The notes under the pieces were generated by a model. The model searched no databases. It worked only from the letters and a program-made list of their open reading frames with translations, and was not told the DNA's origin. A program made the translations under genes and the position numbers. DNA of 64,000 bases, taken from Streptomyces sp. ISL-1. Lineage in GTDB: Bacteria; Actinomycetota; Actinomycetes; Streptomycetales; Streptomycetaceae. Shown here piece after piece: positions 9,841-19,500 of this stretch; positions within the stretch are counted from its first letter, which is position 1; each line of letters starts with the position of its first letter. The stretch covers positions 62,001 to 126,000 of the forward strand of contig NZ_JAGGOI010000029.1 in the NCBI RefSeq assembly GCF_018614585.1. Direction: 5' to 3'.

Positions 9841-10827
9841 ATGGCCACCAGGAAGAATTCGACCGACGATCCCCTCGCCCCCGTCACACTCGCCGTGGGC
9901 CAGGAGGATCTGCTCCTCGACCGTGCCGTGCAGCAAGTGGTGGCGGCCGCCCGGGCAGCCGACGCGGACACGGACGTACGCGACCTCACCGCCGACCAGC
10001 TTCAGCCGGGCACGCTGGCCGAGCTGACCAGCCCGTCGCTCTTCGCCGAGCGCAAGGTCGTCGTCGTGCGGAATGCGCAGGATCTGTCCGCGGACACGAT
10101 CAGGGACGTCAAGGCGTATCTCGACGCGCCCGCGGAGGAGATCACCCTGGTGTTGCTGCACCCTGGCGGCGCGAAGGGCAAAGGCCTGCTGGACGCTGCC
10201 CGCAAGGTGGGGGCGCGCGAGGTCGCCTGTCCCAAGACCACGAAGCCCGCGGAGCGGCTGACGTTCGTACGGTCCGAGTTCCGCGCGCTGGGGAGGTCGG
10301 CGACGCCTGAGGCGTGCCAGGCCCTGGTCGACTCGATCGGCAGCGATCTGCGGGAGCTGGGCGCCGCGGTCTCGCAGCTCGCGTCCGACGTCGAGGGCAC
10401 GATCGACGAGGCGGTGGTCGGGCGGTACTACACCGGCCGGGCCGAGGCCTCCAGCTTCACGGTCGCGGACCGTGCGGTGGAGGGGCGGGCGGCTGAGGCG
10501 CTGGAGGCGCTGCGCTGGTCGCTGTCGACGGGGGTCGCGCCAGTCCTGATCACGAGCGCTCTGGCACAGGGGGTGCGGGCGATCGGCAAGCTCTCGTCGG
10601 CCCGCGGCGGGCGGCCCGCCGATCTCGCGCGTGAGCTGGGCATGCCGCCGTGGAAGATCGACCGGGTACGGCAGCAGATGCGGGGCTGGACGCCGGACGG
10701 GGTGGCGTTCGCGCTGCGCGCGGTGGCGGAGGCGGACGCGGGGGTGAAGGGCGGGGGTGACGACCCGGAGTATGCGCTGGAGAAGGCGGTCGTGGCGATC
10801 GCCCGCGCGGCGCGCTCCCGCCGCTGA
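9841..10827 (+). CDS. holA: DNA polymerase III subunit delta
   Basis: This is the clamp-loader delta subunit, which opens the sliding beta clamp during replication. It is 328 aa, normal for actinobacterial HolA. Recognisable features are the N-terminal GQEDLLLDRAVQQVV, the TSPSLFAERKVVVVRNAQ segment that precedes the AAA+-like fold, and the C-terminal helical collar (PPWKIDRVRQQMRGW). The Walker A motif is degenerate, as expected for delta. ATG 9841 gives the standard start MATRKNSTDDPLAPVTLAVG; the frame is open upstream only as shadow. It converges with rpsT. Confidence 0.95.
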   Translation: MATRKNSTDDPLAPVTLAVGQEDLLLDRAVQQVVAAARAADADTDVRDLTADQLQPGTLAELTSPSLFAERKVVVVRNAQDLSADTIRDVKAYLDAPAEEITLVLLHPGGAKGKGLLDAARKVGAREVACPKTTKPAERLTFVRSEFRALGRSATPEACQALVDSIGSDLRELGAAVSQLASDVEGTIDEAVVGRYYTGRAEASSFTVADRAVEGRAAEALEALRWSLSTGVAPVLITSALAQGVRAIGKLSSARGGRPADLARELGMPPWKIDRVRQQMRGWTPDGVAFALRAVAEADAGVKGGGDDPEYALEKAVVAIARAARSRR

Positions 10828-11090
10828 GCCAAGCTGGGCCGAGCTGGGCCGAGCCCTGTCGGGGGTTATCGCCCGCGGCGCCAGTTAGGGCTCCCGGCTC
10901 CCCGCCGCTGAGCCGGGCCGGGCCCTGACGGGGGTTACCCCCGTCCCCGCGGCGCCAGCTGCGAGCCCCGCCCCGATCCGCCCGCCAGCTCCCGCCCCGG
11001 CCCGCCAGCCCCCGCCCGGCCACCGACCCAGCCCGCCGGCCCCGCCCGGCCACCGCCCCCAGCCCCACCCCCACACCCCACAACGCCGAA
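10828..11090. other. Non-coding GC-rich spacer with duplicated segment
   Basis: No convincing gene. An imperfect duplication is visible: a CCGCTGAGCC...GGGGGTTA...GCGGCGCCAG block at about 10820-10885 recurs at about 10908-10960. It is followed by a C-rich stretch with repeated CGGCCACCG blocks up to the terminator. It separates the convergent holA and rpsT. Confidence 0.6.
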
Positions 11091-11131
11091 AGCCCCGGTT
11101 GCCGTCCTGGGGAAGGACGGCCACCGGGGCT
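11091..11131 (-). terminator. Strong stem-loop between rpsT and holA
   Basis: AGCCCCGGT-T-GCCGTCCT pairs with AAGGACGGC-C-ACCGGGGCT around a 4-nt loop; 17 of 18 base pairs form. It is placed to terminate both convergent genes. Confidence 0.7.
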
Positions 11132-11252
11132 CGCAGTTCGAAAAGTGTGCGCCGCACCCGCGTGGCGAACGCAGGCCGCGTGCGGCGCTGGGTGCCGGGT
11201 CAGGAGCGGAAGAGAGGGCCCGCTGAGTCCTTACCGGCGACAATCAAGAGGT

Positions 11253-11519
11253 TCAGCCCTGGAGGGAGCCAACCTTGGAGGCCAGCGCCGACTTCTTGTT
11301 GGCGGCGGCGTTCTTGTGGATGACACCCTTGGAGACGGCCTTGTCGAGCTTCTGCGACGCCTCACGGACGGCCACATTGGCCTTCTCGACGTCGCCCGAG
11401 GCGACAGCCTCACGGGCCTTGCGGATCGCGGTCTTGAGCGACGACTTGACGGCCTTGTTACGCAGGCGCGCCTTCTCGTTCGTCTTGTTCCGCTTGATCT
11501 GGGACTTGATGTTCGCCAC
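11253..11519 (-). CDS. rpsT: 30S ribosomal protein S20
   Basis: This 88-aa, Lys/Arg-rich, all-helical protein begins MANIKSQIKRNKTNEKARLR and carries the S20 signature (AIRKAREAV, KGVIHKNAAANKKSAL). It binds 16S rRNA early in 30S assembly. It is monocistronic, transcribed away from lepA and ending at the hairpin at 11091-11131. An AAAAGG ribosome site precedes the ATG. Confidence 0.97.
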   Translation of the reverse strand: MANIKSQIKRNKTNEKARLRNKAVKSSLKTAIRKAREAVASGDVEKANVAVREASQKLDKAVSKGVIHKNAAANKKSALASKVGSLQG

Positions 11520-11731
11520 GAAAGAGCCTTTTCAGGTTCGATGATCTTTGAGTGTGCGTCTCGTACATGAGAGGCCACGAGACACAGCTGCCCAGGCTAC
11601 CAGTCGCCCATCGACCGGCCCAAACCGAGCTCTGCCCCGCAGCCGTGGGACCATAGAAGCTCTACGTATCGATCCCGATCCGACATCGCCCGAGAACGAG
11701 ACGCCCGACGTCTCAAGAATCAGGACCCTGC

Positions 11732-13600
11732 GTGCCCGCGACTCCTACCAACGTGCCCGAGCCGAGCCGTTCCGACCCGGCGCTGATCCGCAATTTCTGC
11801 ATCATCGCGCACATCGACCACGGCAAGTCGACCCTCGCCGACCGGATGCTCCAGCTGACCGGTGTGGTCGATCAGCGGCAGATGCGCGCTCAGTACCTCG
11901 ACCGCATGGACATCGAGCGCGAGCGCGGCATCACGATCAAGTCCCAGGCGGTTCGGCTGCCCTGGGCTCCCTCCGAGGGCCCCGACCAGTCCAGGACTCA
12001 TATCCTGAACATGATCGATACCCCCGGGCACGTGGACTTCACCTACGAGGTCTCCCGCTCGCTCGCGGCCTGTGAGGGCACCGTCCTGCTGGTCGACGCC
12101 GCCCAGGGCATCGAGGCGCAGACCCTCGCCAACCTCTATCTGGCGATGGAGAACGACCTCACGATCGTTCCGGTCCTCAACAAGATCGACCTGCCGGCCG
12201 CCCAGCCGGAGAAGTTCTCCGAGGAGCTCGCCAACCTCATCGGCTGCCAGCCGGAGGACGTCCTGAAGGTCTCGGCCAAGACCGGCGTCGGCGTGGAGGC
12301 ACTGCTGGACCGCGTGGTCCGCGACGTCCCCGGGCCGGTGGGCGTCGCCGACGCCCCCGCCCGCGCGATGATCTTCGACTCGGTCTACGACTCGTACCGC
12401 GGCGTCGTGACGTACGTCCGTGTCATCGACGGTCAGCTCAACAAGCGCGAGCGCATCCGCATGATGTCCACCGGCGCCACCCACGAGCTGCTGGAGATCG
12501 GCGTCTCGTCCCCGGAGATGACCCCGGCCGACGGTCTCGGCGTCGGTGAGGTGGGCTACATCATCACGGGTGTGAAGGACGTCCGGCAGTCCAAGGTCGG
12601 TGACACGATCACCTCCTTCCACAAGGGCGCGACCGAGGCGCTGGGCGGTTACAAGGACCCCAAGCCGATGGTGTTCTCGGGCCTGTATCCGCTGGACGGC
12701 TCGGAGTATCCGGACCTCCGCGAGGCCCTCGACAAGCTGCAGTTGAACGACGCCGCGCTGGTCTACGAGCCGGAGACCTCCGCGGCCCTCGGCTTCGGCT
12801 TCCGCGTCGGCTTCCTCGGTCTGCTGCACCTCGATGTCATCCGCGAGCGCCTGGAGCGCGAGTTCGGCCTGGACCTGATCGCCACCGCCCCCAACGTGGT
12901 CTACCGCGTGACCATGGAGGACGGCACCGAGCACACGGTCACCAACCCGAGCGAGTTCCCCGAGGGCAAGATCGACAAGGTCCACGAGCCGGTCGTACGG
13001 GCCACGATCCTCGCGCCCAGCGAGTTCATCGGCTCGATCATGGAGCTCTGCCAGACCCGCCGCGGCACGCTGCTCGGTATGGACTACCTCTCCGAGGACC
13101 GGGTCGAGATCCGCTACACCCTCCCCCTCGCCGAGATCGTCTTCGACTTCTTCGACCAGCTGAAGTCCAAGACCCGCGGCTATGCCTCACTCGACTACGA
13201 GCCCACCGGCGAGCAGTCCGCCAGCCTGGTCAAGGTCGACATCCTGCTGCACGGCGACAAGGTCGACGCCTTCTCCGCCGTTACGCACAAGGACGCGGCG
13301 TACGCGTACGGCGTGCGGCTCGTCGCCAAGCTCCGGGAGCTCATCCCGCGGCAGGCCTTCGAGGTGCCCATCCAGGCCGCCATCGGCTCCCGGGTCATCG
13401 CCCGCGAGACCATCCGCGCCATCCGCAAGGACGTCCTCGCCAAGTGCTACGGCGGTGACATCTCCCGTAAGCGGAAGCTGCTGGAGAAGCAGAAGGAAGG
13501 CAAGAAGCGGATGAAGATGGTGGGCAGCGTGGAGGTTCCGCAGGAGGCCTTCATCGCGGTGCTCTCCAGCGACGAGAGCGGCGGTAAGGCGAAGAAGTAG
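11732..13600 (+). CDS. lepA: Translation elongation factor 4 (LepA)
   Basis: This 622-aa ribosomal GTPase, EF4, acts on stalled or mistranslocated ribosomes and in 30S biogenesis. G1 is AHIDHGKST (~27-35), G3 is DTPGHVD and G4 is NKIDLP. The LepA-specific C-terminal domain ends KQKEGKKRMKMVGSVEVPQE. GTG 11732 gives a short N-terminal extension before DPALIRNFCIIAHID, usual in streptomycetes. It is divergent from rpsT. The last codons (AAGGCGAAGAAGTAG) are repeated several times immediately downstream. Confidence 0.97.
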   Translation: MPATPTNVPEPSRSDPALIRNFCIIAHIDHGKSTLADRMLQLTGVVDQRQMRAQYLDRMDIERERGITIKSQAVRLPWAPSEGPDQSRTHILNMIDTPGHVDFTYEVSRSLAACEGTVLLVDAAQGIEAQTLANLYLAMENDLTIVPVLNKIDLPAAQPEKFSEELANLIGCQPEDVLKVSAKTGVGVEALLDRVVRDVPGPVGVADAPARAMIFDSVYDSYRGVVTYVRVIDGQLNKRERIRMMSTGATHELLEIGVSSPEMTPADGLGVGEVGYIITGVKDVRQSKVGDTITSFHKGATEALGGYKDPKPMVFSGLYPLDGSEYPDLREALDKLQLNDAALVYEPETSAALGFGFRVGFLGLLHLDVIRERLEREFGLDLIATAPNVVYRVTMEDGTEHTVTNPSEFPEGKIDKVHEPVVRATILAPSEFIGSIMELCQTRRGTLLGMDYLSEDRVEIRYTLPLAEIVFDFFDQLKSKTRGYASLDYEPTGEQSASLVKVDILLHGDKVDAFSAVTHKDAAYAYGVRLVAKLRELIPRQAFEVPIQAAIGSRVIARETIRAIRKDVLAKCYGGDISRKRKLLEKQKEGKKRMKMVGSVEVPQEAFIAVLSSDESGGKAKK

Positions 13601-13696
13601 CGCGGGGCAAGGCGAAGGAGTAGCGCGCGGCAAGGCGAAGAAGCAGCACGCGCTGTGGCGAAGAAGTAGCGCGCGGCAAGGCGAGAAGTAGCGCAG
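13586..13696 (+). repeat. Tandem repeats of the lepA 3' end
   Basis: The sequence AAGGCGAAGAAGTAG plus a GCGC spacer, containing the lepA stop codon, recurs with small changes about five times with a period near 23 bp. The copies after the first are untranslated. Slippage or repeated duplication of a Lys-rich gene end is the simplest explanation. Confidence 0.8.
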
Positions 13697-13760
13697 CCGC
13701 GGCCATGACATAGCCGCACGTCGCCTCGCATCGCGTCCCGCACGCACCGCACCTCACGCG

Positions 13761-13795
13761 AAAGCGCCCGACCGGGGGTCCGGACGGGCGCTTTT
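13761..13795 (+). terminator. Terminator downstream of lepA
   Basis: AAAGCGCCCG pairs with CGGGCGCTTTT around a G/C-rich loop, ending in a T-run, a classical intrinsic terminator. Confidence 0.85.
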
Positions 13796-13945
13796 GGCGT
13801 GTCTGTGCAGACAGTGCCTGATAGATGAGGCATACACCGACCATGGCATCCAGTCAGTGAGACAGGGGTCTGTTCGTTATCAAGCGGCAGCCCGCAGCCT
13901 CTTACGCCCCGCGATTGCGCGCTCTACCCTGATCACGGCTCGATG

Positions 13946-13962
13946 GTTACTCGCCAGTTAAA
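13946..13962 (+). promoter_or_regulatory. Candidate TetR-type operator upstream of the acyl-CoA ligase
   Basis: GTTACT-CGCC-AGTTAA is an imperfect inverted repeat (TTACT/AGTTA arms) 45 bp before the ligase start. Palindromes with a TTACT core often bind fatty-acid-responsive TetR regulators in actinobacteria. The assignment is inference only. Apart from the lepA repeats, the terminator and this site, the 13601-14006 gap shows no gene. Confidence 0.3.
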
Positions 13963-14006
13963 CAATCAGCCAGTTGCGCTGTACTGCCGCAGGCCCGGAG
14001 GACGTC

Positions 14007-15896
14007 GTGAGCGACACACATACCTTGATCGAGAACCGACCGCCCTCAGTGGCGACCCTGTTCACCGAGCGCGTGGCGGCCACGCCGGACGCAGAGGCCT
14101 ACCGCTATCCGGTGCCCCCCGCCGCCGGCCAGGGGCCCGACGACTGGAAGTCGCTGAGCTGGGGCCAGGCCGCCGAGCGGGTCTTCGCCATCTCGGCCGG
14201 TCTGATCGATCTCGGCGTACAGCCCGAGGAGCGGGTCGCGCTCGCGTCCGCCACCCGGGTCGAGTGGATCCTCGCCGACCTCGGCGTGATGTGCGCGGGC
14301 GGCGCGACCACAACCGTCTACCCCTCCACCAACGCCGAGGAGTCCGCGTACATCCTCGCCGACTCCGAGAGCCGGGTGCTGATCGCGGAGGACGCGACCC
14401 AGCTGGCCAAGGCCCGCGAGCGGCGGGCCGAGCTGCCGGAGCTCAGGCACGTCATCGTCATCGACACGGCGGGCGTGGAGCCGGACGAGAACGACCCCGA
14501 GGGATGGGTGCTCTCGCTCGCCGATCTGGAGGCCCGCGGCGCGAAGTACCTCGACAAGCACCCCGAAGCCGTCAAGGAGCGGGTCGCGGCGATCACCGCC
14601 GACCAGCTGGCGACGCTCATCTACACGTCGGGCACCACGGGACGGCCCAAGGGCGTGCGGCTGCCGCACGACAACTGGTCGTACATGGCCAGGGCCACCG
14701 CAGCGACCGGGCTGATCAGCAAGGACGACGTGCAGTACCTCTGGCTGCCGCTCGCCCATGTCTTCGGCAAGGTGCTGACCTCCGGACAGATCGAGGTCGG
14801 CCATGTCACCGCGGTCGACGGCCGGGTCGACAAGATCATCGAGAATCTGCCGGTGGTCAAGCCGACCTATATGGCAGCCGTGCCGCGCATCTTCGAGAAG
14901 GTCTACAACGGTGTCGCGGCGAAGGCGCGGGCCGCTGGTGGCGCGAAGTACAAGATCTTCCAGTGGGCGGCCGGTATCTCGCGCGAGTACGCGAAGGCCG
15001 CGCAGGACAACTTCCGCCGTACGGGCACGGCTTCCGCGCCCTTCGGGCTGAGCGCCAAGCACAAGGTCGCCGACGTGCTCGTCTACTCCAAGCTCCGCGA
15101 TGCCTTCGGCGGGCAGCTGCGCGCCGCGGTCTCCGGGTCCGCCGCGCTCGCGCCCGACATCGGCTACTTCTTCGCCGGCGCCGGGATCCACATCCTGGAG
15201 GGCTACGGACTTACGGAGTCGAGCGCGGCGTCGTTCGTCAACCCGGGCGAGGCGTACCGCACGGGCACCGTCGGCAAGCCGCTGCCCGGCACCGAGGTGC
15301 GCATCGCGGACGACGGCGAGATCCTGCTGCGCGGCCCCGGCATCATGGAGGGCTACCACCGGCTGCCGGAGAAGACCGCGGAAGTCCTGGAGTCCGACGG
15401 GTGGTTCCACACCGGGGACATCGGCGAACTGTCCGCGGACGGCTATCTGCGGATCACGGACCGCAAGAAGGACCTGATCAAGACGTCGGGCGGCAAGTAC
15501 ATCGCGCCGGCCGAGGTCGAGGGCCAGTTCAAGGCGGTGTGCCCGTTCGTCTCCAACATCCTGGTGCACGGCGCGGACCGTAACTTCTGCACCGCGCTGA
15601 TCGCGCTGGACGAGCCGACCATCCTCGGCTGGGCCAAGGAGAACGGCCTGGATGGCAAGTCGTACGCCGAGGTGGTGGCCACCAAGCAGGCCGAGCAGCT
15701 CATCGAAGGCTATGTGAAGCGGCTCAACGAGGGGCTGCAGCGCTGGCAGACGATCAAGAAGTTCCGGCTGCTCCCGCGCGACCTGGACATCGAGCACGGT
15801 GAGCTGACGCCCAGCCTCAAGCTGAAGAGGCCGGTCGTCGAGCGCGAGTACAAGGACCTGATCGAGGACATGTACGCGGGCTCCCGCGAGGCGTAG
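14007..15896 (+). CDS. AMP-dependent long-chain fatty acid-CoA ligase
   Basis: This 629-aa member of the ANL superfamily resembles FadD15-type long-chain acyl-CoA synthetases, which activate fatty acids with ATP and CoA. The P-loop-like A3 motif is YTSGTTGRPKG (~212), A5 is GYGLTESSA, A7 is GWFHTGDIGEL and the catalytic A10 region is KDLIKTSGGKYIAPAEVE. GTG 14007 has a GGAGG ribosome site 4-8 nt upstream, so I prefer it over earlier in-frame codons. It is soluble or peripheral, probably monocistronic, and ends at a hairpin shared with the convergent response regulator. Chain-length preference cannot be read from sequence. Confidence 0.93.
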   Translation: MSDTHTLIENRPPSVATLFTERVAATPDAEAYRYPVPPAAGQGPDDWKSLSWGQAAERVFAISAGLIDLGVQPEERVALASATRVEWILADLGVMCAGGATTTVYPSTNAEESAYILADSESRVLIAEDATQLAKARERRAELPELRHVIVIDTAGVEPDENDPEGWVLSLADLEARGAKYLDKHPEAVKERVAAITADQLATLIYTSGTTGRPKGVRLPHDNWSYMARATAATGLISKDDVQYLWLPLAHVFGKVLTSGQIEVGHVTAVDGRVDKIIENLPVVKPTYMAAVPRIFEKVYNGVAAKARAAGGAKYKIFQWAAGISREYAKAAQDNFRRTGTASAPFGLSAKHKVADVLVYSKLRDAFGGQLRAAVSGSAALAPDIGYFFAGAGIHILEGYGLTESSAASFVNPGEAYRTGTVGKPLPGTEVRIADDGEILLRGPGIMEGYHRLPEKTAEVLESDGWFHTGDIGELSADGYLRITDRKKDLIKTSGGKYIAPAEVEGQFKAVCPFVSNILVHGADRNFCTALIALDEPTILGWAKENGLDGKSYAEVVATKQAEQLIEGYVKRLNEGLQRWQTIKKFRLLPRDLDIEHGELTPSLKLKRPVVEREYKDLIEDMYAGSREA

Positions 15897-15924
15897 CCCG
15901 CGCCGCCGGGACTCAGCCCGGACC

Positions 15925-15986
15925 CTCGTCCTCAAATCGCCGGACGGGCTGATCTTCAGCCCGTCCGGGGGCACCCCCGGACGGGC
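15925..15986. terminator. Convergent hairpin of the dispersed repeat family
   Basis: CCGGACGGGCT (15940-15950) pairs with AGCCCGTCCGG (15958-15968). Flanking CCTCAAATCG links it to the CCTCAA-CGCCGG palindromes at 36650, 50455 and 62590. It lies between convergent genes and would act on both. Confidence 0.6.
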
Positions 15987-16570
15987 TACTGGCTCCGCCC
16001 GCGGCGCAGGTCCTTGAGGATCTCCTCCATGCGGGCCAGCTGCACCCGGACCTCCGGCACATCGCGCGGGCCGCTGCGCCCCAGCTCCGTCTCTATCGCC
16101 GTCAGCCGCTTCGCTATCTGCCTCAGCTGCTCCTGCTCGCGCGCCAGCATTCGCTCCAACTGCTGGTTCTTGCGGTGCAGATCGAGGAACACGTTCACCT
16201 TCGCCCGTAACACCCAAGGGTCGAAGGGTTTGGTCAGATAGTCCGCAGCCCCCGTCGCGTACCCACGGAACGCATAGCCGCTGTCCGCCTCCGTCCCGGT
16301 CAGGAAGATGATCGGGACGTCCTTCGTCTGGTCGAGACGCTTGATGTTGGACGCCGTCTCGAAGCCGTCCATGCCCGGCATCCGCACATCCAGCAGCACC
16401 ACCGCGAACTTCTGCCGCAACAGCGCCTTCATCGCCTCCTCCCCGGAACGTGCCCTGACCAGCGGCTCGTTGAGGGACCCCAGTACTGCCTCCAGGGCGA
16501 CGAGATTGTCCTCCATGTCGTCCACGAGGAGGATGCTCGCGCGATCGGCGGTGACCGCCTCTGTACTCAT
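15986..16570 (-). CDS. Response regulator with C-terminal coiled coil
   Basis: This 194-aa protein has an N-terminal receiver domain (~10-130): acidic pair in ILLVDDMEDN, phospho-acceptor Asp in VVLLDVRMPGMDG, conserved Thr in FLTGTEA and Lys in YLTKPF. The rest is a long coiled coil (~130-190) without a DNA-binding domain. It is therefore likely a phosphotransfer or scaffold partner rather than a classical transcription factor. The ATG at 16570 has GAGGCAA before it; an upstream in-frame ATG at 16615 lies inside the kinase gene. It is 10 bp downstream of the hybrid kinase, surely the same operon and presumably the cognate regulator. Confidence 0.9.
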   Translation of the reverse strand: MSTEAVTADRASILLVDDMEDNLVALEAVLGSLNEPLVRARSGEEAMKALLRQKFAVVLLDVRMPGMDGFETASNIKRLDQTKDVPIIFLTGTEADSGYAFRGYATGAADYLTKPFDPWVLRAKVNVFLDLHRKNQQLERMLAREQEQLRQIAKRLTAIETELGRSGPRDVPEVRVQLARMEEILKDLRRGRSQ

Positions 16571-16580
16571 CGTGTTTGCC

Positions 16581-19500
16581 TCACGTGATGGTCGGCGGGA
16601 CAGCGGGCTCTCCATCGCCGCTCGGCTGTCCCGGTATCGCGGGTGAATCCGCCGATGCCCGGCCGTCCGGTTCGGCCGACCCGCCCTCGGGGTCGAGGAG
16701 GGCGCAGACGACCGTCAGCAGACGGTCCACGTCGACGGGTTTCGGCACATACTCATTGGCGCCCCGCGCGATCGACTTCTCGCGGTCCCCGGGCATCGCC
16801 TTGGCGGTGAGGGCGACAATCGGCAGGGCCGTCCAGAGCGGGCTGCGCCGGATCGCCTCGATCGTCTCGTACCCGTCCATCTCGGGCATCATGATGTCCA
16901 TCAGGACCAGTTCGACGTCGGGGTTGCGCTCCAGGGTCTCGATGCCCTCACGGCCGTTCTCCGCGTACAGCACGGGCATGCCCACCCGGCCCAGCACATG
17001 GGTGAGCGCGAATACGTTGCGGATGTCGTCGTCGACGATGAGGACGCGACGGCCCGCCAGAATGCGGCCCGCATTGCCCGATTTCCACTCCTCCAGTTTG
17101 GTGGTCGTCGGCCAGCCGTCGTCCAGGTCCGGGCGCTGAAGATGTTGCTCGGCATAGTGCCGCTCCGGCGAGGTCAGCGGCACGTCATGGACGTCATGGC
17201 CGCCGTGCGGAGCGTGGCCGTCGTACGAACCGTCGCTGTCGCCGCCCACCTGGCCCGGATAGAGGACGGGCACGTACAGGGTGAATGTGGAGCCGCGGCC
17301 CGGCTCGCTCTCCGCGATGATGCGGCCGCCGAGCAGCCTCGCGATCTCCCGGCTGATGGACAGGCCGAGGCCGGTGCCGCCGTACTTGCGGTTGGTGGTG
17401 CCGTCGGCCTGCTGGAATGCCTCGAAGATCACCGGCAGTTTCTCCGGTGCGATACCGATACCGGTGTCGGTGACGGCGAAGGCGATCAGGTCGTCCGTGC
17501 CCTTGAGCAGCTTGTCGTCGGGGTCCTTGATCCTGTTCACGCTCAGTTCGACGCGGCCGGAGGAGGTGAACTTTATGGCGTTGGACAGCAGATTGCGCAG
17601 GATCTGCTGGAGCCGCTGCTCGTCGGAGTACATCTCGCGTGGCACGTCCTCGCTGACGCCGACCTCGAAGGCCAGCCCCCGGTCCAGTGTGATCGGCCGG
17701 AAGGTGGCGTGCACGTAGTCGAGCAGCTTGATCAGCGGCAGCTTCTTCGGGCGTACGTCCATCCGGCCGGCCTCGATCTTCGACAGGTCGAGAATGTCGT
17801 TGATCAGCTGGAGCAGATCGGAGCCCGAGCGGTGGATCGTGGTGGCGAACTGCACTTCCTGGTCGGACAGATGGCCGTCCGGGTTGTCGGAGAGCAGCCG
17901 GGCCAGGATGAGCAGGGAGTTCAGCGGGGTGCGCAGCTCGTGCGACATGTTCGCCAGGAACTCCGACTTGTACTGAGAGGAAGTCGCGAGCAGAGCCGCC
18001 TTCTCCTCCAGCTCCGCGTTCGAGCGCTGGAGTTCCGCCTGCTGGCGCTGGAGCTCGTCGGAGCGCTCCTGGAGCTGGACCGCGAGCCGCTGGGACTCGC
18101 CGAGCAGCGACTCCGTACGGGAGTTGGCGATGATGGTGTTGATCGCGACGCCGATGGTGTTGACGAACTGGTCGAAGAAGGCCAGGTGGACGTCGGAGAA
18201 GCGGGAGAAGGACGCCAGCTCGATGACGCCCAGCAGCTTGTCCTCGAAGAGGATCGGGATGATGACGACGCTGGCGGGGGACGCCTCACCGAGTCCTGAG
18301 TTGATCTTGATGTAGTCCGGCGGAGCCTCTTCGAGCAGGATGCGCTTCTTCTCCAGGGCCGCCTGCCGGACCAGGCCGTGACCGGGCATTCCGGTGGTGT
18401 CGACGGTGGAGGACTGCGCGGAGCCGTATCCGGCGATGAAGGCGAGTCCCTTGGTGGTGGACGTCGTACGGGACGGAGTGCCGTTCTGGTCGGGGTCGGC
18501 CAGGAAGAAGGCGCCGAACTGCGCGTTCACCAGCGGGGTCAGCTCACGGAGGATCAGGTCGGCGACCTCCATGAGATCGCGGTGGCCCTGCATCAGACCG
18601 GCCAGACGGGCCAGGTTGGACTCCAGCCAGTCCTTCGCGCGGGTCGTCTCACGGAGGTTGGACACCATCAGGTTGATGTTGTCCTTGAGCTCGGAGACCT
18701 CGCCCCGCGTCTCCACGGTGATGGAGCGGGACATGTCGCCCTGCGCGACGGCGGACGCGACCTCGGCGATGGCGCGGACCTGGGTGGTGAGGTTGAGCGC
18801 GAGCTCGTTCACATTGGTGGTCAGCCGCTTCCAGGTGCCGTACACGCCCTCGACGCGCGCCTGGCCGCCCAGCTGTCCCTCCGAGCCCACCTCGCGGGCC
18901 ACCCGGGTGACCTCGGAGGAGAACGAGGAGAGCGTGTCCACCATGGTGTTGATGGTGGTCTTGAGCTCCAGGATCTCGCCGCGGGCGTCCACGTCGATCT
19001 TCTTGGAGAGGTCGCCCTGGGCCACGGCCGTCGCCACCTGCGCGATGTTGCGCACCTGCGATGTCAGGTTGTCGGCCATGTAGTTGACGTTGTCGGTGAG
19101 GTCCTTCCACAGGCCCGTGACGCCGAGGACCTGGGCCCGGCCGCCGAGCCGGCCGTCCGTGCCGACCTCGCGGGCGACCCTTGTCACCTCGTCGGCGAAG
19201 GCACTCAGCTGCTCCACCATCGTGTTGACGGTGTCCTTCAGTTCCAGGATTTCGCCGCGGGCGTCGACGGTGATCTTCTTGGAGAGGTCGCCGTTGGCGA
19301 CGGCGGTGGTGACCTGGGCGATGTTGCGGACCTGGGACGTCAGGTTGGACGCCATGAAGTTGACGTTGTCCGTGAGGTCCTTCCAGACGCCGGACACGCC
19401 GCGGACCTGGGCCTGGCCGCCGAGGTTGCCTTCCGTGCCGACTTCGCGGGCGACCCTTGTCACCTCGTCGGCGAAGGCGGAGAGCTGGTCGACCATGGTG

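Noticed and set aside
11132..11160. tRNA T-loop like GCAGTTCGAAAAG
   Set aside because: No acceptor or anticodon stem nearby.
14046..16217. 723-aa minus-strand frame opposite the acyl-CoA ligase
   Set aside because: Antisense shadow with His/Arg/Val-rich repeats and no recognisable domain.
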